Positions 55,963 through 64,000 are shown, counted from the first letter of the stretch. The stretch is 64,000 nucleotides of DNA from DASYTH01 sp035942955 (GCF_035942955.1 NZ_DASZCQ010000075.1:1-64000); one strand, 5' to 3'. Numbers and translations: made by a program. The notes: generated from the letters alone by a model not told the origin.

Positions 55963-58844
55963 TGCGCCTCCTCCCCGACCAGCTGCAGGAACGCGTCCTC
56001 AAGGCGGCGCCGCGGGCCGGCCTGCTCGACCCCGACCCCGGCCCGCACCAGCGCGCTGAGCGCGTGCGAGCGGGGCATGCCGTCGAGGTTGGCGTGCACC
56101 GCGTCGCCGTCCACGACCACGTCGGTGACCCCGTCCACCGCGCCGAGCACCTCGGCCGCGGCCCGCGGGTCGTCCACCCGGAAGGTGACCTCGCCGCCGC
56201 CGGCCACGATCACGTCGACGGCGCCGGCCGCGACCAGCCGGCCGCGGTGCATGACCACCACGTGGTCGCAGGTCTGCTCGACCTCGGCCAGCAGGTGGCT
56301 GGACACCAGCACGGTCCGCCCGGTGGCGGCGTACCGGCGCAGCACCTCGCGCATCTGGTGGATCTGCGGCGGATCCAGCCCGTTGGTCGGCTCGTCGAGC
56401 ACCAGCAGGTCGGGCAGGCCGAGCATGGACTGCGCGATGGCCAGCCGCTGCCGCATGCCCTGGCTGTAGGTCTTCACCCGGCGGTGCACCGCGTCGCCGA
56501 GCCCGGCGATCTCCAGCGCCTCGTGGAAGTGTGCCTGCTCGGCCGGCCGGCCGGTGGCGGCCCAGTACAGCTCCAGGTTGGCCTGGCCGGACAGGTGCGG
56601 CAGGAACCCCGGACCCTCCACAAAGGACCCGATCCGGGACAGCACCGGCGCGCCCGGGTACACCTTGTGCCCGAACACCCGCATGGTCCCACCGGTCGGC
56701 AGCACCAGCCCCATCAGCATGCGCAGGGTGGTGGTCTTCCCGGCGCCGTTGGGCCCCAGCAGGCCGAGCACCTGGCCGCGCTCCACCCGGAAGGACAGGT
56801 TGTCTACCGCGGTCACGCCGCCCGGGTAGGACTTGGACAGGTTCTCGATCACCAGCGGCACGCCGGACAGCTCGGCGTCGGAGTCGTCCGCGCGGCGCCG
56901 CCGCAGCGCGCCGTACCCGGCGAGCAACACGCAGATCCCGATCACCACGGCGATGCCGAGCAGCGGCGCGCTCGGCGGGCCGGTGCCGGACCGGCTGCCG
57001 GGCACCAGCGGCAGCTCCAGCGGCGCGTTCTCGGCCAGCGAGATCTTGTACGCGGTCGGCCGGGCCGGCGTGGCGTAGGCCTGGTCGGTCGTGGTGATCA
57101 CCAGCTCCACCCGGTGGTCGGCCTCGATCGGCCGGACGATGCCGGGCAGCGTGACGGTGACCTCGACCGGTGTGCCGTCGGCCGGCAGCTGGGGGATGCG
57201 CACCGGGGACACCCCCGAGCCCGGCAGCGTGCGCACCCCGTCCGGCCCGACGTCGTAGAGCTTGGCGAACAGCACGGCCCCGTCCGGCGCCGGCAGCTGC
57301 GGCACGGCGGCCACCCTGATCCGGGCGGTGCTGGCGCCGGCGATCAGCAGCTGCCCGCTCAGCGGCCGGCTGCCGAACCGGGCGGACTGGCCCGGCAGGT
57401 CGATGGCGATCCGGTTGGCGAACCGGGACGAGGTGCTGAGCATCGAGCCCAGTCCCGGCATGTTGCTGATCGAGGCCGGGTTGCCGCCCGGCGGGTTGAC
57501 GATCGTCTGCTCCTGGCCGAACACCCGCAGCTGGCGGCGCTGGGTGGGACCGGTGCCGGCCAGGCCCGGGTAGCCGCCAGCGGTCACCGTGCGCACCGAC
57601 GGCGCGCCCTGGGCGCGCAGGGCGCCCTGCACGGCGTACTCGAACCCGGTGCCGGGGTCGTCGCCCTGCCCGCGCAGGTGGTAGCCGAACCAGTCGGCGA
57701 TCTTGCCGCGCAGCTCCGGGCCGGGCCGGCCGCCGTCATGGCCGCCGGTGTACCAGATGACCTTCACCGGGCCGCCGGCCGCGCTGATCTGCCGGGCGTT
57801 CGCGTCGGCCTGGTCCAGCCCGAACAGCGTGTCCTGCTCGCCCTGCACCAGCAGCGTCGGCTTGGTGATCTTGTTGGTGACCGACATCGGGGAGACCGAG
57901 CGCAGCAGGTCGATCACCGGCTTGCTGGCCCGGCCGGTGGTGGCCACCTCGGCATAGGCCAGGCAGATCTCCTGCCGGAACTTCCCGCACGGGTTGCCGC
58001 CCTGCACCGCCGCGCCGAGCCCCGGTCCGCCGCGCCCGGCGTCCGGCCCCGGGTCGACCGGCGTCGCGGCGGCGCCCCCGCCGCCGCCGCTCTGGTTGTC
58101 GTCCTCTGTTCCCGGCTCGACCGCGTCCGCGCTCGGGTTGGCCAGCCCGGCCCCGCCCATGCCGGCGGCGAAGAAGATCCCGGCCCAGGCCCGCTTGAAC
58201 ACGCCGTCGTCGGCGAACGCGTTGGCCGACGGCGTGCCGGCAAGGGCCGCGGTCGTCGCCGAGTTGGGCAGCAGGGCCTGGCTGAGGTCGTTGTAGGTGA
58301 TCACCGGGACGAGCGTGTCGACGCGCGGGTCCGAGCCGGCGAGCAGCAGCGACAGCGCGCCGCCGTAGGAGCCGCCGGTGACCCCGATCCTCGGGTCGTT
58401 GGGCCCGTCCTGGACCACCTCGCGCCGCTGGGCCAGCCAGTCGACGAGCTGGCGAGCGTCGGCGACCTCGTAGTCCGGCGAGTTCAGCGCGATCTCCCCG
58501 GTGCTGCGGCCGAATCCGCGGGCGGAGTAGGCGAGCACGACGAACCCGCGCTCGGCGAGCTCGCGGGCGTCGGACACGACGCTGTCCTTGCTGCCGCCGA
58601 AACCGTGCGCGACCAGGATCGCCGGCGCCGGAAGCCGGTCAGGGGCGGGCAGGTAGAGCGTGGTGTCGAGGTCGACCCGCTGGTCCCGCGCCGGCCCGTC
58701 GACCACGCCGATGACCTGGTCGCGGGTGTCCACCCGGGGCGGCTCGCCGCCGCTGGTCGCCCACACCACGCCGGCCGCGCCGAGCACGACGACGACGATC
58801 GCGACGGCGATCAGCCGGGTTCGCTTGCGAAGAGTCCTGGGCAC
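55959..58844 (-). CDS. Fused alpha/beta hydrolase and ABC transporter ATPase
   Basis: A 961-aa protein with two functions on opposite sides of the membrane. Residues 10-30 are a membrane helix. Residues 50-600 form an outer X-Pro dipeptidyl-peptidase/CocE-like hydrolase with S159 (GGSYGG) and a histidine in TGGHDGG, followed by a jelly-roll part. A second helix lies near 624-645. Residues 660-961 are a cytoplasmic ABC ATPase with GPNGAGKTTT, YSQGMRQRLAIAQ and LLVLDEPTNGLDPPQ. The next gene is the permease. This suggests hydrolysis of an exported or outer substrate linked to transport. Start GTG at 58844. Confidence 0.9.
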   Translation of the reverse strand: MPRTLRKRTRLIAVAIVVVVLGAAGVVWATSGGEPPRVDTRDQVIGVVDGPARDQRVDLDTTLYLPAPDRLPAPAILVAHGFGGSKDSVVSDARELAERGFVVLAYSARGFGRSTGEIALNSPDYEVADARQLVDWLAQRREVVQDGPNDPRIGVTGGSYGGALSLLLAGSDPRVDTLVPVITYNDLSQALLPNSATTAALAGTPSANAFADDGVFKRAWAGIFFAAGMGGAGLANPSADAVEPGTEDDNQSGGGGGAAATPVDPGPDAGRGGPGLGAAVQGGNPCGKFRQEICLAYAEVATTGRASKPVIDLLRSVSPMSVTNKITKPTLLVQGEQDTLFGLDQADANARQISAAGGPVKVIWYTGGHDGGRPGPELRGKIADWFGYHLRGQGDDPGTGFEYAVQGALRAQGAPSVRTVTAGGYPGLAGTGPTQRRQLRVFGQEQTIVNPPGGNPASISNMPGLGSMLSTSSRFANRIAIDLPGQSARFGSRPLSGQLLIAGASTARIRVAAVPQLPAPDGAVLFAKLYDVGPDGVRTLPGSGVSPVRIPQLPADGTPVEVTVTLPGIVRPIEADHRVELVITTTDQAYATPARPTAYKISLAENAPLELPLVPGSRSGTGPPSAPLLGIAVVIGICVLLAGYGALRRRRADDSDAELSGVPLVIENLSKSYPGGVTAVDNLSFRVERGQVLGLLGPNGAGKTTTLRMLMGLVLPTGGTMRVFGHKVYPGAPVLSRIGSFVEGPGFLPHLSGQANLELYWAATGRPAEQAHFHEALEIAGLGDAVHRRVKTYSQGMRQRLAIAQSMLGLPDLLVLDEPTNGLDPPQIHQMREVLRRYAATGRTVLVSSHLLAEVEQTCDHVVVMHRGRLVAAGAVDVIVAGGGEVTFRVDDPRAAAEVLGAVDGVTDVVVDGDAVHANLDGMPRSHALSALVRAGVGVEQAGPRRRLEDAFLQLVGEEAQ

Positions 58845-59025
58845 AGCAAGACCGTAGGCGACGCTTGCTGAGAGTAGCTGAGAAGGTGCTCAAGCTGGAG
58901 TTCCATCGGGCGTCGAGCATCCCCAGCGACACTGGCGGAGTGCGGAGTGTGACAAAGGCCCAGCCGGGAATAGGCCGCTCGACTGGTGCTCGGCACCCGA
59001 CGTCAGAGACAATTGGGGTGGCTGT

Positions 59026-59162
59026 GGAGGGGAGTATTCCTTCGCGGCGGCGTCGTCAGCACGGATCCGGCCGGATCCCGGTGCCGTCGGCCAGCGAGTC
59101 CCTCGACTTCCTCGCTGGCGGAAGAGACCTCCGGTTGACGGCGCATGCCCGCCAATCGGAGG
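59026..59162 (+). promoter_or_regulatory. yybP-ykoY (manganese) riboswitch before terC
   Basis: The 59026-59132 aptamer shows GGAGGGGAGTA, GGCGTCGTCAGCAC, GGTGCCGTCGGCCAGCGAG and GCTGGCGGAAGAGACCTCC, which follow the conserved core of the family. P1 pairs GGAGG (59026-59030) with CCTCC (59128-59132). CCTCCG (59128-59133) can instead pair with CGGAGG (59157-59162), which is the terC ribosome site. So P1 formation with manganese should free translation. I see nothing else in the gap 58845-59025. Confidence 0.88.
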
Positions 59163-59169
59163 TTAGTGG

Positions 59170-60192
59170 ATGAATGTTCCCGCGTGGGTCTGGATCGCGA
59201 CGATCGGCGGTCTGCTCCTGCTCCTGGCGATCGACCTGGTGATCGTCGATCGCAAACCGCACGAGGTCACGGTCGGCGAGGCCGCCCGCTGGGTGGTCTT
59301 CTACATCGGCTGCGCCATCGCGTTCGGCATCGGCCTGTGGATGTTCGCGGGCGGGACCTACGCCGGTGAGTTCGTGGCCGGATACATCACCGAGTACTCG
59401 CTGTCGGTGGACAACCTGTTCATCTTCCTGGTGATCATGGCGGCGTTCGCCGTGCCCCCGATCCACCAGCACAAGGTGCTCCTGGTCGGCATCCTGCTCG
59501 CGCTGATCCTGCGCGGGGTCTTCATCGCGATCGGCGCCGCGGTGATCGCCGAGTTCAGCTGGGTGTTCTACGTGTTCGGCGTGTTCCTGGTGTACACCGC
59601 CTACAAGCTGTCCCGGTCGGGCCTCGGCGGCGAGAACGACGAGTACAAGGAGAACCGCGCCACCCGGTGGGCTCGCAAGCTGCTGCCGGTCACCAAGGAG
59701 TACCACGGCGCCAAGGTGTTCACGAAGATCAACGGCAAGCGGCTGGCCACCCCGATGTTCATCGTCATGGTGGCCATCGGCTCCGCCGACGTGATGTTCG
59801 CCGTCGACTCGATTCCGGCGATCTTCGGCCTGACCAAGGAGCCCTTCCTGGTCTTCACGGCCAACGCGTTCGCCCTGATGGGCTTGCGGCAGCTGTACTT
59901 CCTGCTCGGCGGTCTGCTCCGCCAGCTGCACTACCTGTCCGTCGGCCTGTCGATCATCCTCGGCTTCATCGGCGTCAAGATGATCCTCGAGGCCCTACAC
60001 TCCAACTCCCTGCCGTTCCTCAACAACGGCGAGGCCCTACCCGTCCCCACCATCGGCATCGGCCTGTCCCTCTCGGTGATCATCGGTGTCCTCGTCATCA
60101 CGGCGGTCGCCAGCGTCGTGCGGTCCCGCCGGGAGAACTCCGCCACCCCAGAGCCGAAACCGGAGCCCGAGCCGGCCGACAACAAGCGCTGA
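59170..60192 (+). CDS. terC: TerC-family membrane protein
   Basis: Membrane protein (340 aa) with about nine helices. Family motifs are EYSLSVDNLFIFLVIM (about residues 75-90) and SADVMFAVDSIPAIF (about 200-214), whose aspartates are thought to bind metal. Relatives (Alx, MntP-like, YkoY) export manganese or load it onto exported enzymes. The upstream manganese riboswitch supports a role in manganese export here rather than tellurite resistance. GGAGG lies 7 bases before the ATG at 59170. The C-terminus is a short charged tail. Confidence 0.92.
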   Translation: MNVPAWVWIATIGGLLLLLAIDLVIVDRKPHEVTVGEAARWVVFYIGCAIAFGIGLWMFAGGTYAGEFVAGYITEYSLSVDNLFIFLVIMAAFAVPPIHQHKVLLVGILLALILRGVFIAIGAAVIAEFSWVFYVFGVFLVYTAYKLSRSGLGGENDEYKENRATRWARKLLPVTKEYHGAKVFTKINGKRLATPMFIVMVAIGSADVMFAVDSIPAIFGLTKEPFLVFTANAFALMGLRQLYFLLGGLLRQLHYLSVGLSIILGFIGVKMILEALHSNSLPFLNNGEALPVPTIGIGLSLSVIIGVLVITAVASVVRSRRENSATPEPKPEPEPADNKR

Positions 60193-60218
60193 CCCCCAGC
60201 CCCTGCGGCGCCCGGCCC

Positions 60219-60464
60219 CTATGCGGCGGTGAGGACCTCGACGAGGTCGAATCGGGTGTGCAGCTCGGTCCAGGTGGCGTGGTGCCAGCCGTCGGTGGAG
60301 TGGTAGCGGCCGTCGGGTCCGGGTTGCCAGGTGCGCATCCGGTTGTCCCGGACGGTGGGCCGGTCGGCGGGGTCGGGGGTCGAGCCGATGCCGGCGACAA
60401 GCCAGACGCGGGGCCGGGCGGAGGGCCGGCCGGGGACGTTCCGGGTGGCGGTGGAGGTGCTCAT
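60219..60464 (-). CDS. Small hypothetical protein
   Basis: An 81-aa protein I do not recognise. The N-terminal 30 residues are basic and rich in P and R. The rest is WQPGPDGRYHSTDGWHHATW, which looks like a small DUF-type fold with several aromatic residues. The ATG at 60464 has AAGG upstream. It converges on terC with a 26-bp gap. Confidence 0.5.
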   Translation of the reverse strand: MSTSTATRNVPGRPSARPRVWLVAGIGSTPDPADRPTVRDNRMRTWQPGPDGRYHSTDGWHHATWTELHTRFDLVEVLTAA

Positions 60465-60674
60465 CGTCGGTCGACCTTCCTGCTCGGACGGATCGGATCG
60501 TTCTGTTCCCACAGTATCAGAACGGAATCATTTGTTCCAGTGCGGTGGTGGAGGTTCTTCCGGTGGTGGGCCCTCGGGGGTGTTGTGTGACGTGACTTAC
60601 GTTATGGCCGGCTGACCTGTGCGGACACCAGGGATTCCCCCGGATTCGAGGTGGGGTTGTCCCTACCTTTGCGG

Positions 60675-61328
60675 CTACAGGAGCGTGTAGTTGAGCTCGT
60701 CGCAGATCCGGGCCAGCGGCAGGTCAAGGCCGGGGTAGTCGAGCGGCAGCAGCACGTCGGGGGCGGCCGGCAGCGCGCTGGACGCGGGCGGGTCCCACAG
60801 GCAGACGGCGGGAGCGCCGGAGTCCATCGAGGAGCGGTACCACAGGCCGTCCAGCTCGGGGTGGGCGGAGCGGATGGCCCTGGCCCAGGCCTGGGTCATG
60901 GTCTTGGCGCCGCTGCTGATCTCCTGGGAGGCGCCGGCACGGGTCGGCCACAGGCCGGTCAGGTCGAGCAGGCACAGGCCGCGGCGCGGGCGAAGGACGA
61001 CCAGGTGCGGGCGGCGGGTGGATCTGTCCACTATGGACGTCGTCTGGAACACCTCGGCGATGCTGGTGCGCACCGACAGTCCGAAGTAGATGGACCCGTG
61101 CTCCCGGGTGGTGGTGGGGCCGCCGTCCGGGTCGAGCGGGTGCGGGTCGAACCGGGCGTGCGGCAGCGGGCCGGTCCGGCGGAAGGTGTTCCAGCGCTGC
61201 CGGTGCCGGCCGCCCGCGGCAAAGATGCGGACCAGCCGGGTCTCGGTGTGCACGGCCACGATGTCCTCGGCGGTGCGCAGCAATGTGCGCAGCTGGGCAG
61301 GCGCGGGCGGCTGGGGGAGCCGGGCCAT
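60675..61328 (-). CDS. RES-domain putative toxin
   Basis: A 217-aa RES-domain protein. RES toxins degrade NAD. The conserved arginine, glutamate and serine are visible in LVRIFA, GLSVRTSIAEVF and YRSSMD. It is 24 bp downstream of a DNA-binding protein gene on the same strand, the usual antitoxin-first order. Its length is near the family norm. No XRE/DUF2384 antitoxin of the usual type is present. Confidence 0.82.
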   Translation of the reverse strand: MARLPQPPAPAQLRTLLRTAEDIVAVHTETRLVRIFAAGGRHRQRWNTFRRTGPLPHARFDPHPLDPDGGPTTTREHGSIYFGLSVRTSIAEVFQTTSIVDRSTRRPHLVVLRPRRGLCLLDLTGLWPTRAGASQEISSGAKTMTQAWARAIRSAHPELDGLWYRSSMDSGAPAVCLWDPPASSALPAAPDVLLPLDYPGLDLPLARICDELNYTLL

Positions 61329-61352
61329 GGACGGGATTCCTTGGCGATGAGG

Positions 61353-61937
61353 TCAGGCGGGCGTGCCAAGGGTGGAGGCCAGCTTGGCCACCGGCTCGGG
61401 ATCGCCGCTGGCCAGCAGCCACGCCCGGGGGCTGACCGGCTCACCGTCGATGCGCAGGTCGGACTGGGAAGTGGTCATGAACGCCGCGACCACGAGCGGG
61501 GGCTGGTCGTCCGGCACGGCCTCGAGCACGGCCTCGAGCCCGGGAAGCACACCGGTGCTGGTGAACTGCCAGGCGGGCAGGCGCCAGCCGCCGCGTTCCT
61601 TCCAGCCGGACAGCCGGCGGGCGAGCAGCCGATGGCGGATCCGGCTGGGATCGACGCCGATCGTCTCGGCGGCCTCGGCCACGGTGACCGCGGAGTCCCT
61701 CAGCACCGCCTGGGCGGCGACCGCCCGCGCCCGGTGGTCGCCGTCGCTGCGGCGCCGCGGGGAGAGGTCGAGGCCGACGGCCGTCAACGCCTCCTGCTGC
61801 TCGGGGTTGAAGTAGTCGGCCGGGTCGGGGTCGGCGGGGGACAGTTGCCTGGCGGCGTCCTCGACCAGCGTCAGGAACTCGTCGGGATCGACCCGGAGCC
61901 CGGCCTTGGCCAGAACGGTCTTCAGCGAGGCGGTCAC
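61353..61937 (-). CDS. HTH protein, putative antitoxin of the RES pair
   Basis: A 194-aa protein. A helix-turn-helix of the excisionase/HTH_17 type (VTVAEAAETIGVDPSRIRHR, about residues 82-101) is followed by RRLSGWKERGGWRLPAWQF, typical of proteins next to actinobacterial RES genes. The GTG at 61937 overlaps the HdeD stop (GTGA), so it is coupled to that gene. It lacks the DUF2384 fold of the usual Xre-RES antitoxins. Confidence 0.72.
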   Translation of the reverse strand: MTASLKTVLAKAGLRVDPDEFLTLVEDAARQLSPADPDPADYFNPEQQEALTAVGLDLSPRRRSDGDHRARAVAAQAVLRDSAVTVAEAAETIGVDPSRIRHRLLARRLSGWKERGGWRLPAWQFTSTGVLPGLEAVLEAVPDDQPPLVVAAFMTTSQSDLRIDGEPVSPRAWLLASGDPEPVAKLASTLGTPA

Positions 61938-62449
61938 ACACCCATGGTAGCCCGGCCGTGCGCATTCGTGCGCCCCACGCGGCGGACCCGCAGCCCGAAC
62001 AGGATCAGGGTCAGGCCCCACACGACGGCGAACGTGGCGATCGCGATCACCAGCCCGATGGCGCCCTCGGTCGGCTGCACAACGAGCAGCAGCCCGAGCA
62101 CCACGCAGACGGCGCCGGACAGGGCGAGGAACCACTCGTTGCTGATCACCTTGCGGAGCCGGACGGCCGTCGCGATCTGCAGGACACCGGCGATCAGCGC
62201 CCACACCGCGATCACCAGCAGCAACACCATCGTGGTAATCCCGGGCCACACGAACGTGACGACACCGGCGAGGATGCCCAGCACGCCCAGCAGCACGTAC
62301 AGCCACCGGTCCCCGGCCGGCGCGGTGCGGTCGGCCGCACCGATCATGACCGCGGACACGCCGTCGACGAGGGTGTATGCGCCCCACAGCAGCACGAGCG
62401 CGAGCACCGTGATGCCCGGCCACACAGTTCCGCCTCTCCGGGATTTCAT
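61934..62449 (-). CDS. HdeD-family membrane protein, 5' end replaced by a repeat
   Basis: A 171-aa DUF308/HdeD-like protein with about five helices. Family proteins normally begin with a soluble stretch and one more helix before WPGITVLALVLLWGAYTLVDG; here only nine residues (MKSRRGGTV) precede it. Those nine codons lie inside the dispersed repeat at 62421-62535. The native start has therefore been lost, and the ATG at 62449 may not give a working protein. Its stop overlaps the start of the putative antitoxin. Confidence 0.75.
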   Translation of the reverse strand: MKSRRGGTVWPGITVLALVLLWGAYTLVDGVSAVMIGAADRTAPAGDRWLYVLLGVLGILAGVVTFVWPGITTMVLLLVIAVWALIAGVLQIATAVRLRKVISNEWFLALSGAVCVVLGLLLVVQPTEGAIGLVIAIATFAVVWGLTLILFGLRVRRVGRTNAHGRATMGV

Positions 62450-62535
62450 GCGGTGGTTGCGTCCCAGCGAACGGTGCGGATATCCGGCGGATTGTGGCTG
62501 GGCGCCGTCACGGTCCCCTGAGGTCCGTTGATCGG
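62421..62535. repeat. Dispersed 116-bp repeat, copy 2
   Basis: Second copy of the element at 28812-28927 (about 84 percent identity by hand). Its left end (CACACAGTTCCGCC) falls exactly at the truncated 5' end of the HdeD gene. Its right end lies 50 bp before the promoter of the sugar ABC gene. Confidence 0.8.
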
Positions 62536-62585
62536 CACGAGGCTATGTCAAGAGATTTCGTACCAGGTCACCCGGTTGGCAGACC

Positions 62586-62635
62586 TTGACACCTGCGAGC
62601 GGCTGGCCCTAGCGTCTGAGAAATCGATTACTCAG
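62586..62635 (+). promoter_or_regulatory. Sigma-70-type promoter with overlapping palindromic operator
   Basis: TTGACA (62586-62591) and TAGCGT (62610-62615) are spaced 18 bp. Directly after lies CTGAGAAATCGATTACTCAG (62616-62635), a 20-bp palindrome with nine of ten pairs matching. Its AATCGATT core resembles LacI- or ROK-family operators. A repressor bound there would cover the start point of the ABC gene, as expected for a sugar-induced operon. Confidence 0.7.
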
Positions 62636-62662
62636 CCGTTGCCAGGGCGACCGAGGGATGGC

Positions 62663-64000
62663 ATGGACGACGGGGTCACCGCGCTGGTCGAGATGATCGG
62701 CGTCAGCAAGTCCTACGGCGGGGTCCGGGCCTGCCGGGACGTGGACTTCACCGTCCGCGCCGGCGAGGTGCACGCGCTGCTCGGCGAGAACGGCGCCGGC
62801 AAGTCCACCCTCATGCGCGTGCTGTCCGGCGACGTCACCGACTACCGCGGCACGGTCCGGGTCAACGGTTCGCCGGCCCGGTTCACCGCTCCGGTCGACG
62901 CGCAGCGGGCCGGCATCGCCATGATCCACCAGGAGCTGGATCTGGTGCCCGACCTGTCCGTCGCGGAGAACATCTTCCTCGGCCGCGAGCCGCGGACCCG
63001 GCTGCGCACCGTCGATCGCCGCCGGATGACCGCCGAGACCCGGCGGCTGCTGGCCCGGTGCGGCATCGCGCTCGATCCGCGGCGGCCGGTCGCCGAGCTG
63101 CGCACCGGCGAGCAGCAGCTGGTCACAATCGCCAAGGCGCTCTCGCTGGACGCCACCGTGCTGATCATGGACGAGCCGACGTCCGCGCTGTCGCCGGTCG
63201 AGGTGGAGCGGATGTTTCTCGTGATCTCCGAGCTGCGCCGGGCCGGCTCGGGAATCGTCTACATCTCCCACCGGATGGAGGAGATCGGCCGGATCGCCGA
63301 CCGGGCGACGGTGCTGCGCAACGGCGCGGTGGTCGCCGAGTTCGACGCCAGGGAGCTGACCGCGGCACGGGCGGCCGAGGCGATGGTTGGGCGGCCGGTG
63401 CAGGCGATGTTTCGGGCCCGCGGCACCGAGCCGGGGGAGGAGCTGCTGGCCGTCAGCGACCTGGCGGTGCTGCCCAGGCGGGAGCGGCCGGGCCGCCGGG
63501 AGCCGGCCGGGATCACGCTCACCGTGCGCCGCGGCGAAGTCGTCGGGGTGGCGGGACTTCTGGGTTCGGGCCGCACGGAGCTGCTCGAGACGCTGTTCGG
63601 CGCCGGGCCCCGCGGCCGCCGGCTGGGCGAGGTGCGGTTCCGCGGCCGGCCGGTGCGCCCACGCCGGCCGCGCCAGGCGCTGCGCATGGGTATCGCGTTC
63701 GTGCCGGAGGACCGGCGGATCTCCGGCCTGGCCATCGGGCACTCGGTGCTGGCTAACACCGTGCTGTCCATTGTGGACCGGATTGCGCTGGCCGGGCAGG
63801 TGCCGCGGCGGCGGGAGGTCTCCGCGGTGCGGCGGATCGTCGACGAGCTGAAGGTGAAGCTCGGCTCGGTGCACGACCCGGTCGGCACGCTGTCCGGCGG
63901 CAACCAGCAGAAGGTCGTGTTCGGCCGGATGCTGCTCACCGAGCCGGAGCTGCTGCTGCTGGACGACCCGACCCGGGGCGTGGACGTCGGCGCCAAGGCG
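62663..64000 (+). CDS. Sugar ABC transporter ATP-binding protein (partial)
   Basis: Double-domain ATPase of the RbsA/XylG/MglA group, cut by the window end after 446 codons. The first domain has GENGAGKST, ELRTGEQQLVTIAKAL and LIMDEPTSALS. The second has the altered P-loop GLLGSGRTE, FVPEDRR, LSGGNQQKVVFGR and LLDDPTRGVDVGAKA, the family hallmark. It powers import of a monosaccharide with a permease and binding protein expected downstream. The ATG at 62663 follows GAGGG. The sugar cannot be told. Confidence 0.92.
   Translation, partial: MDDGVTALVEMIGVSKSYGGVRACRDVDFTVRAGEVHALLGENGAGKSTLMRVLSGDVTDYRGTVRVNGSPARFTAPVDAQRAGIAMIHQELDLVPDLSVAENIFLGREPRTRLRTVDRRRMTAETRRLLARCGIALDPRRPVAELRTGEQQLVTIAKALSLDATVLIMDEPTSALSPVEVERMFLVISELRRAGSGIVYISHRMEEIGRIADRATVLRNGAVVAEFDARELTAARAAEAMVGRPVQAMFRARGTEPGEELLAVSDLAVLPRRERPGRREPAGITLTVRRGEVVGVAGLLGSGRTELLETLFGAGPRGRRLGEVRFRGRPVRPRRPRQALRMGIAFVPEDRRISGLAIGHSVLANTVLSIVDRIALAGQVPRRREVSAVRRIVDELKVKLGSVHDPVGTLSGGNQQKVVFGRMLLTEPELLLLDDPTRGVDVGAKA

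Noticed and set aside
59170..60192. Tellurite resistance role for TerC
   Set aside because: No other ter genes are present, and the manganese riboswitch gives a better explanation.

Overview
The window is high-GC actinobacterial chromosome, most likely from the Pseudonocardiales. The evidence is strong GC codon bias, many GTG starts, and gene blocks that match Mycobacterium tuberculosis loci Rv1826-Rv1832 (gcvH, garA, ftsR, DUF151, resR-like, gcvP), Rv1841c-Rv1842c (paired CNNM proteins), Rv1474c/Rv1475c (acnR, acn), Rv1477-Rv1485 (rip-type NlpC/P60, moxR, DUF58, VWA, fabG, inhA, hemH), Rv1486c and Rv0958-Rv0959. The locus comparisons come from memory of those families, not from a search. No tRNA, rRNA, CRISPR array or transposase gene was found.

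Layout. 0-5.5 kb: MMPL transporter, EamA permease, AMP-dependent acyl-CoA ligase, one small protein. 5.6-12.6 kb: CDP-alcohol phosphatidyltransferase, then the glycine cleavage/GarA/MerR block, with a tandem glycine riboswitch in front of gcvP. 12.6-20.3 kb: an NAD(P)-binding protein and its divergent TetR regulator with two matching operators, a repeat-rich gap, a second EamA permease, an aldo/keto reductase, a conserved protein often labelled 3-methyladenine DNA glycosylase, and two CNNM/CBS membrane proteins. 20.4-21.9 kb: acnR facing a small-protein/PIN toxin-antitoxin pair. 22.0-26.3 kb: ergothioneine genes egtA, egtB and a single reading frame joining EgtC to EgtD; no egtE is present. 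26.3-29.7 kb: a VOC protein, a TetR/CYP136-like P450 pair and a TSUP permease. 29.9-33.2 kb: aconitase and a divergent VOC protein. 33.2-41.8 kb: a two-gene membrane operon, an NlpC/P60 hydrolase, mobA, a moxR-DUF58-VWA operon, fabG and inhA.

41.8-46.7 kb is an accessory island on the minus strand, inserted between inhA and hemH. It holds a STAND-type NTPase, a large helical-repeat protein, a decayed XRE/DUF5753 regulator and a DUF397 protein. 46.8-55 kb: ferrochelatase, an ASCH-like protein, a duplicated gap carrying a MITE-like insertion, small conserved genes, LtrA, and a MoxR-like ATPase/VWA pair. 55-58.8 kb: an ABC permease and an unusual protein joining an exported hydrolase to an ABC ATPase. 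59-64 kb: a yybP-ykoY (manganese) riboswitch before terC, a RES-domain toxin pair coupled to an HdeD gene whose 5' end is replaced by a dispersed repeat, and the start of a sugar ABC ATPase behind a clear promoter/operator.

Most notable points: (1) near-exact AcnR operators in both the acn promoter and the acnR/toxin-antitoxin promoter; (2) the EgtC-EgtD fusion; (3) the two-protein STAND island in a normally conserved gene junction; (4) a 116-bp dispersed repeat that cuts one gene and forms the end of another; (5) a manganese riboswitch whose P1 strand can instead cover the terC ribosome binding site; (6) several families of short intergenic repeats.
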